From: Enoplosus armatus | Lineage: Eukaryota; Chordata; Actinopteri; Centrarchiformes; Enoplosidae | Assembly (NCBI RefSeq): GCF_043641665.1 | Contig: NC_092196.1 | Span: 3,144,869 to 3,208,868 of the forward strand | Direction: 5' to 3' | DNA: 64,000 bases | Part shown: in pieces, positions 58,194 to 64,000 of the stretch | Layout of the letters: each line of letters begins with the position of its first letter | How positions within the stretch are numbered: the first letter of the stretch is position 1 | Notes under the pieces: model-generated | The model's input: only the letters and a program-made list of their open reading frames with translations | Databases searched by the model: none | Told to the model about the DNA's origin: nothing | Program-made: the position numbers and the translations under genes

Positions 58194-58613
58194 GTTCTTT
58201 TGCGTTGAGCAGCCTATATGCATGCCAGTATGTGTAAGCTGTTCTGCATTTACTTGCAGCAAGCAGTTCTTCATTGCACACGCATGTGGAAATAGTAAAC
58301 AGAGCCATGGTGATTAAACAAAACAACTATTATTATGATTATTCAAATATTTTTATTGATTTTCACATTATACACTCACACTAGTACTCAATACCCCAGA
58401 CCAGAGGGGAAAGAAATAAAAATAAATAATAATAATAATAAATAAATACAAGATCAGGAGAATAAAACAGATAAATCACTCGGTATACACAAAGTAGTTA
58501 TACATACACATATATGCACATACACACATGACTGCATATACAGAGTTACATATAAACACAAATAAAATAAAATAAAATAAAATAAAAAAAGGGGGGGGGG
58601 GACTTAGGCTACA

Positions 58614-61600
58614 CTATATTAAGGGAAGGGAGTTCATCCTCAAAAGACGATAGAAATGGTTGCCAAACTTTATAATATCTATGAGTAGTGCCCCTGGCAG
58701 TGTGTTTAAGTTGTTCAAGTTTGAATGTCGAATACATATTGAGGATGAGTGTACCAATGTAATTGCTGCCTGCCAATCCACATCCGAAATGGTGGTTCTT
58801 AATTCTTCCTCCCATAGCCTTGCCAAACGGTTAAGTGATATGACGGCAACCCTCTGGATATTATCATATAACACAGACACCAGACCTCTGTCAACTGGGT
58901 CCATGTTCAAACATTCATCTATCCATGTACTCTGAGGGGTTGTTAAAGAGAAGTGTGTTTTAACATAACTCCGCACCTGTAGGTATCTAAAGAAATGTGA
59001 CTGAGGGATGCTGAAGTCTTTCTTTGGCTGTTCAAAGGAAATGAAGTGCCCTTCCTTAAAAAGGTCCATCACACATTTAATCCCTCTCCTATGCCACACT
59101 TGAAAAGATGGGTCTGTGAGAGATGGGGCAAAATTGATGTTCGCAAGAATAGGGGAAGTGACAAGAGCTTGTTTATGCTTAAAGTGAATCCTAAACTGCG
59201 ACCATATCTTCAGGCAGCCAGAAATTATTGGGTCGTTCGTCCAACAACGTTTACTAAGGGGTAGTGGAGAACAAATTAAAGAGCGAAGCGAAACCGGATT
59301 ACTCGAATACTGTTCCATTCAACACCAGACTGGGGAGTCATCATCTGATACATTAGAGACCCAGAACATCAATTTGTGGATATTAGCAGCCCAGTAATAA
59401 TACAAAAAATTGGGTAGAGACAGCCCACCATCTCCTTTTTGTCTTTCCAAATATTCCTTCCGTATTCGTGGTACTTTTTTATTCCAAATGAAAGTAGATA
59501 TGAGTTTATTTAAGTCCTTAAAAAAGGATTTAGGGATAAAGACTGGTATTGCTTGGAACAGAAATAAAAACCTGGGCATGATAGTCATTTTTAGTTGAGT
59601 TGATCCTTCCGGGAAGTGACAGTGGGAGGGTTGACCAACGCTCCATCTCCTGTTTGGCCTTGTTAAACACCGTTTTGAAATTGCTATCAAACAGATCCTT
59701 ATACTTGTAAGTGACACAAACACCCAGGTAGGTAAAACTATCCTTACTAACAGAGAAAGGAAAGTCCTGGAATGACATCTGGCGTGCCTTGTCATTTATG
59801 GGGAATAAAACACTTTTAGTTAAATTTAACTTATATCCTGAAATTTGCCCGAACTTGGTGATGATCTCAAGAGCAATTGATGTAGTAGTACATGGGTCTG
59901 AGAGAAAGAGAATGAGGTCGTCCGCATTAAGTGATACTTTATGCAAATGTCCGGCCCTTCGCACTCCAACTAGATTAGTGGTCTTCCTTAACATTATTGC
60001 CAAGGGCTCGATGGCAATATCAAATATCTGGGGGCTCAAGGGACACCCTTGTCTTGTCCCCCGGGAGAGAGGGAAATAGTCCGATATTATCTTGTTCGTT
60101 CTTACGGAGGCTTGAGGCGCAGTATAAAGGATTTTAATCCATGAGCAAAAAGTAGGACCAAAGCCAAACCTCTCTAGCGCGGCAAACAGATAGTTATATT
60201 CAATCCTGTCAAACGCTTTTTGTGCATCCAAGGACAGTATTAGCTCTGGCTCAGCATTGTTAGGTTGGTATATAATGTTGAATACTCGGCGAAGATTGCT
60301 TGATAGTTGTCTGCCTACAATAAAACCCGTCTGATCCGGATGAATCAGCTTAGGTATAATTTTCTCAAGCCTACCAGCCAGTACCTTGGTTAGAATTTTA
60401 TAGTCGCAACATAATAGGCTGACCGGGCGGTAGGACTCACAGATTAGCGGATCTTTATTCTTCTTTAACAATAAAGAGATAGAAGCCTGTGTCATAGTTG
60501 GGGGAAGACTTTTTTTAACCAGGACCTCTTTGAATACCTTCGATAGTAATGGTATTAATTTAGGACCAAATGTTTTAAAGAATTCTATTGGAAACCCGTC
60601 AGGGCCGGGTGCCTTTCCGGGTTTCATTTTTTTAATTGCGCTATTGATCTCCATTTGGGTTATACACCTTTCAAATTCTGATTTATCTGATTCGTCTAAG
60701 GAGGGCATTTCCAGTTTACTGAAGAAATTGTTTACCAACTCCCCTTCACCTGCTTCTGAGGTATACAAATTTTCGTAAAAAGACTTAAATTGAGCATTAA
60801 TGTCCCTTTGATCTGTAACTATGTTACCTGCCCCATCCTTTATCGCAGATATAAGACCAGCCGTTGCCGACTGTTTAAGTTGATGGCTCAAGAGTTTACT
60901 GGCGCGTTCCCCGTATTCATGGAGATTATGACGAGCTTTTAAATAAAGATCTATAGCATTATCATTTGTCAGAAAATCAAATTCCGTCTGAAGCAAAATT
61001 CTCTCTCTGTAGAGGTTCTCAGAGGGTGATGTTGAGTGTAGTTGATCCACCACTTTAATCCTGTTGATCAACTCTGTAACCCTTTTGGATTTCTTTTTAT
61101 TTTCACCAGCAGTGTAGGATGTCACTTGTCCCCTTACATATGCTTTCATGGTTTCCCACAGCGTGCAATAGCTTATCGCAGGAGACTTATTAGTTTCTAG
61201 GAATAAGTCTATTTGTGTATTTATGAAATCGACAACTTTTTTATCAGCAAGCAATCTTGAGTTAAGGCGCCATGTACGTTTAGGAAGTATGTTTTCTGGA
61301 AACCGAAGTTTCAAAAGTACCGGGCAATGGTCCGAAATGACTATACTGTCGTATTCTACTTGAGTAATCATAGGTAGTAATTATTGGTCTATTAAAAAAT
61401 AATCAATTCTAGAGTAGGTTTGATGTACTGGGGAGAAGAAAGAGAACTGTTTGGAAGTTGGATGCTTGAATCTCCATGGGTCAATGACTCCATAGGCTTG
61501 AAGAAAAGTGTTAATGCATCTTGCCGATTTGCTAAGTGAAGTGACCTTTGTACTGGAGCGGTCCTGCTTCGGATCCAAAACACAGTTGAAATCTCCCCCC

Positions 61601-62001
61601 AATATTAAATCATATGAATCCAGACCTGGTAAAAGTGAAAAGAGATTTCTAAAGAAGTCAACATTATCCCAATTGGGGGCATAAATATTTGCCAGCACCA
61701 GCGGCCTATTGAACAGTTTCCCTTGAATGATAACATAGCGACCATTTTTGTCCTTTATGATGTTAGACTCTTCAAACAGTACATTTTGATGCAGGAGAAT
61801 AGCCACCCCCCTACTTTTGTGACCGAAATCAGAGTGGAAAACTTGTGTGAATCCTCCTCTGCGGAGTTTTGCTTGGTCCTTATTCAACAGGTTAGTTTCC
61901 TGCAAATACACTACTTCAGCTTTTAATTTGTTTAATCGAGAAAATACCCTACTTCGCTTAACCGGTTGATTCAATCCCCTTACATTTCAACTCACCAGCA
62001 T
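58614..62001 (-). pseudogene. L1 ORF2, broken (P3)
   Basis: ATG at 61999-62001. Lesions: Trp-to-TGA at codon 5 (as P1), Lys-to-TAA near 61381 (as P2), 1-bp gain near 59594, Arg-to-TGA near 59321 and the 385-bp deletion in the C-terminal region. A 613-codon frame still covers the linker and the whole RT core; the RT box is N-A-D-D (59917-59928). Confidence 0.92.
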
Positions 62002-62861
62002 GGTGTCGGCCCTGCCTGTACCTTTATCACACGCCATCAAGTTGACCTTTCACATAGTGCCACTGCCTCATCTCTGTGACCTGTTGTTGGTGGTTCTGAA
62101 AAAACTGCAATGGAGGTTCCCTGATAGAGTGATAGCCAAAGGAAAAGGGAAGAAGAAAAAAAAAAAAAAGGGGGGGGGGGGTGGTACGTGCACACACGTT
62201 CAAAAAACACACATTCAAAGAACATCAGGCAACATGTAACCCTAACAATCTTAAACATTATAAACAAAAACATGAACACAGCATGGCTTGTCTCTCGCAT
62301 GGAGACTGTCTGCTCTTCCAGTCACCCTCTTCTCCTAAACTGCTTACCATGTGAGCAAATGTAGAACTCTTAATTCTTATACAGTGTATCTATTAGAGCT
62401 GAATATGCTGATAGTATAGTATGTTAACAGACCTAAACAGAAGTCGAAATATTCCAAATAGGAGGTTAAACAGTCGTAAAAATAAGTACCATGAAGTAAA
62501 ATAAAAACAAAAGATGTCCCACATAATTGGATCCCCATAATAAGAGACTCACACTTGCCTCCATAGTTTCACTCCTCTTTGAGCGTGCGTAGACAGCAAG
62601 GAAATCAGAGTCTTTCAAGTAGTGGAATTAAGCAGTCCTGAACGTGAAACTACAGCAGAATAGAAGCCTTAGCTCTCCTCCACTAGTGTGTACATATTCA
62701 ATTGTTGACAACAGGGACACCAAGATCACTTCGGGTGGGAAAAAAGAACACCAGAGTTTTTCAAAGGGAAAGAAAACTGTCCTTGATGTGTCTGGTCTTC
62801 GTCTCCCAGCTTAATTAGACTGGTACTTCAGTCAGTGGCCACACTTACCGAAGCACGCACA
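62002..62861 (-). other. L1 inter-ORF spacer with empty piggyBac site (P3)
   Basis: Single TTAA at 62370-62373. A 13-bp deletion at about 62355 lies just beside it. No gene. Confidence 0.85.
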
Positions 62862-63740
62862 TTATGAAGCCTCGTGCATCACCATCTTTACAACAAACTC
62901 CTTAGCCTGCTTCGGATCCTTGAAACTTGCCTCTTGACCATCCGCTGTGGTTATTCTTAATGTCGCAGGGTATCTCAGGCCGTAACGGACTGCCTCACAG
63001 CTCCGAAGCAGCCCTCTCACCTCGGTGAAGGCCGCCCGCTGTTTACTCACGGTCTGGGTGAAATCCGGCAGGTTTCGGATATGGTCGCCTTCTGCGGTAG
63101 TCACTGCCCTCCTCTCCATGGCTTTCTTCAGAAGCGACTCTTTTTCGGAGAAGTAATGGCACTTCACCACAAACGCCCGAGGTGGGAGGTTGTCTTGCGC
63201 CGGCTTACTACGGAGGGTGCGGTGTGCCCGGTCTATGGTCGGGGGCTTCTCGAGATTCAGAGCTTCTTTAAGCAGGTTTGCTACAAACTGAGACGGATGT
63301 TTCCCATGTTCACGGCCTTCCTTCACTCCCGTGATGCGTATATTGCAACGCCGCGATCTCGCCTCCAAATCCTCGCAGCGATCTCTCAGTGTGACCAGCT
63401 CTTTTTTCATCTGGCTGACGTCTGCTTCCATAGTGGCAAACGAGTCCGAGCGACCGCCAACCTCAGCCTCCAGCTCAGGCACTCGGCTCTCGGCCGCCTC
63501 CATTCGCTTATCAACTTGATCCACCGCACATCGTAGTTCAGTCTGAATCTGGCCAATCTGACTCCGGAGCTCTGCCGACTGAGCTGTCGCCTTTTCTTCC
63601 ATTTTCGCCATCAGATCTTGCTTTAAAGACTCAATGGCCAGTAGCACTGCCTGTTGATTATCGTCGTCTGCATCGTCTGCTGCGCTAGCATTAGCGTTAG
63701 CCTCTGGCTCCGACTTGTTTCCTTGGCGATTTCTTGGCAT
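62862..63740 (-). CDS. L1 ORF1p-like protein (P3)
   Basis: 292 aa, intact. Groups with P0 at the three diagnostic sites; unique Ile-to-Asn in IRNLPDF. Confidence 0.9.
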   Translation of the reverse strand: MPRNRQGNKSEPEANANASAADDADDDNQQAVLLAIESLKQDLMAKMEEKATAQSAELRSQIGQIQTELRCAVDQVDKRMEAAESRVPELEAEVGGRSDSFATMEADVSQMKKELVTLRDRCEDLEARSRRCNIRITGVKEGREHGKHPSQFVANLLKEALNLEKPPTIDRAHRTLRSKPAQDNLPPRAFVVKCHYFSEKESLLKKAMERRAVTTAEGDHIRNLPDFTQTVSKQRAAFTEVRGLLRSCEAVRYGLRYPATLRITTADGQEASFKDPKQAKEFVVKMVMHEAS

Positions 63741-63927
63741 TTTCCTCTCCGCAGTTGAAAAATCTTGTCGACCTAACTTGTTTATAGATGCGCGTAGGGT
63801 CGTAGAGAGTGGTTTAAGAACAGAGAGTTTTAAAAAGAGAGATTTTTTGTAGTCCCGTGAGGAGCCCAACAAAACTACGTCTTCACATGGCGCTGCCCAT
63901 CCCGGACTCCCTAAACAAAACAATTAT

Positions 63928-64000
63928 AAGGTAAAAGCATAAGCTAAACAGTTCATATCAGGAGTAGCCATCATGGTACCGGGAACAGAACCTCTTTCCC
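63928..64000 (-). other. ERV sequence downstream of env (P3), cut by window end
   Basis: Matches 2973-3045. No gene. Confidence 0.7.

Larger units (their letters stand above)
58331..63911 (-). mobile_element. L1 element of P3, both ends present
   Basis: Flanked by TAAACAAAACAACTAT (58315-58330) and TAAACAAAACAATTAT (63912-63927), a 16-bp target duplication with one mismatch. It keeps a 3' UTR missing from P1 and P2, with AATAAA on the minus strand at 58352-58357 and ATTTT repeats before a G-run near 58590. An internal deletion of roughly 385 bp lies at about 58724. Confidence 0.92.
1..64000. repeat. Tandem macrosatellite of about 18-21 kb units, window wholly inside it
   Basis: The same ordered set of parts recurs in the same orientation: L1 ORF1, env, integrase, gag, split LTR with DDE-like gene, LINE scrap, coiled-coil gene, Tc1 relic, LTR, L1 ORF2. 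The L1 ORF1 stop lies at 1907, 23453, 44385 and 62862, giving periods of 21,546, 20,932 and 18,477 bp. Most of the length difference comes from identifiable insertions and deletions: piggyBac in P0 and P1, Tc1 and a LINE fragment in the second period, an H3-only segment and L1/LTR deletions in the third. Both window ends fall inside the unit, so the total copy number is larger than seen here. Confidence 0.97.
58174..64000 (-). mobile_element. Provirus P3 (partial)
   Basis: Begins with a 20-bp LTR stub. An L1 is nested at 58331-63911. The window ends in the ERV part downstream of env. Confidence 0.85.

Noticed and set aside
1..64000. A giant mobile element combining piggyBac and viral genes
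   Set aside because: The piggyBac ends are only 3.0 kb apart and enclose nothing but the transposase. There are no large-DNA-virus genes. The viral parts belong to a separate retroviral provirus.

Overview
This window is repetitive vertebrate DNA. The families present point to a spiny-rayed teleost fish: Tc1-like, piggyBac, fish L1 and gamma-type endogenous retrovirus (ERV) elements, a transposase-like family that I recall as widespread in teleosts, and long CA tracts. Nothing in it looks prokaryotic, and I see no tRNA, rRNA or CRISPR. The species assignment is inference.

The whole 64 kb is a head-to-tail array of one large unit. The window begins and ends inside the array. Measured at the L1 ORF1 stop codon (1907, 23453, 44385, 62862), the three complete periods are 21,546, 20,932 and 18,477 bp. 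Each period has two parts. H segments (H1 10136-15049, H2 31678-37340, H3 52624-58173) carry one intact intronless coiled-coil gene, a decayed Tc1 element and a LINE fragment. P segments (P0 up to 10135, P1 15050-31677, P2 37341-52623, P3 from 58174) are degenerate minus-strand proviruses.

Each provirus is a nest of elements. Its 5' LTR is split by a 3.2 kb DNA-transposon-like segment with a broken, spliced DDE-like gene. Its internal part keeps gag fragments, integrase and the transmembrane part of env; protease, reverse transcriptase, RNase H and the env surface region are gone. Between env and the 3' LTR sits an L1 element, flanked in P3 by a 16-bp target duplication. In P0 and P1 a 3.0 kb piggyBac element with 13-bp terminal repeats is inserted in the L1 at TTAA; P2 and P3 have a single TTAA there. 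In P2 an intact 1,634-bp Tc1 element sits in L1 ORF2 at a TA that is empty in P1 and P3. H2 alone carries a truncated Rex/CR1-type LINE.

The proviral flanks do not match each other (GCCCC or GCCTC on one side, TCAAC on the other). This fits duplication of the H segment by unequal recombination between two same-orientation proviruses. Shared lesions conflict with any single tree of the copies, so the units have kept exchanging sequence.

Full-length open proteins are the coiled-coil gene (three copies), L1 ORF1p (four), one piggyBac transposase (610 aa) and one Tc1 transposase (345 aa). L1 ORF2, the DDE-like gene and the retroviral genes are broken in every copy. Several long open frames begin at non-ATG codons, so starts here were moved to the first plausible ATG where one exists.
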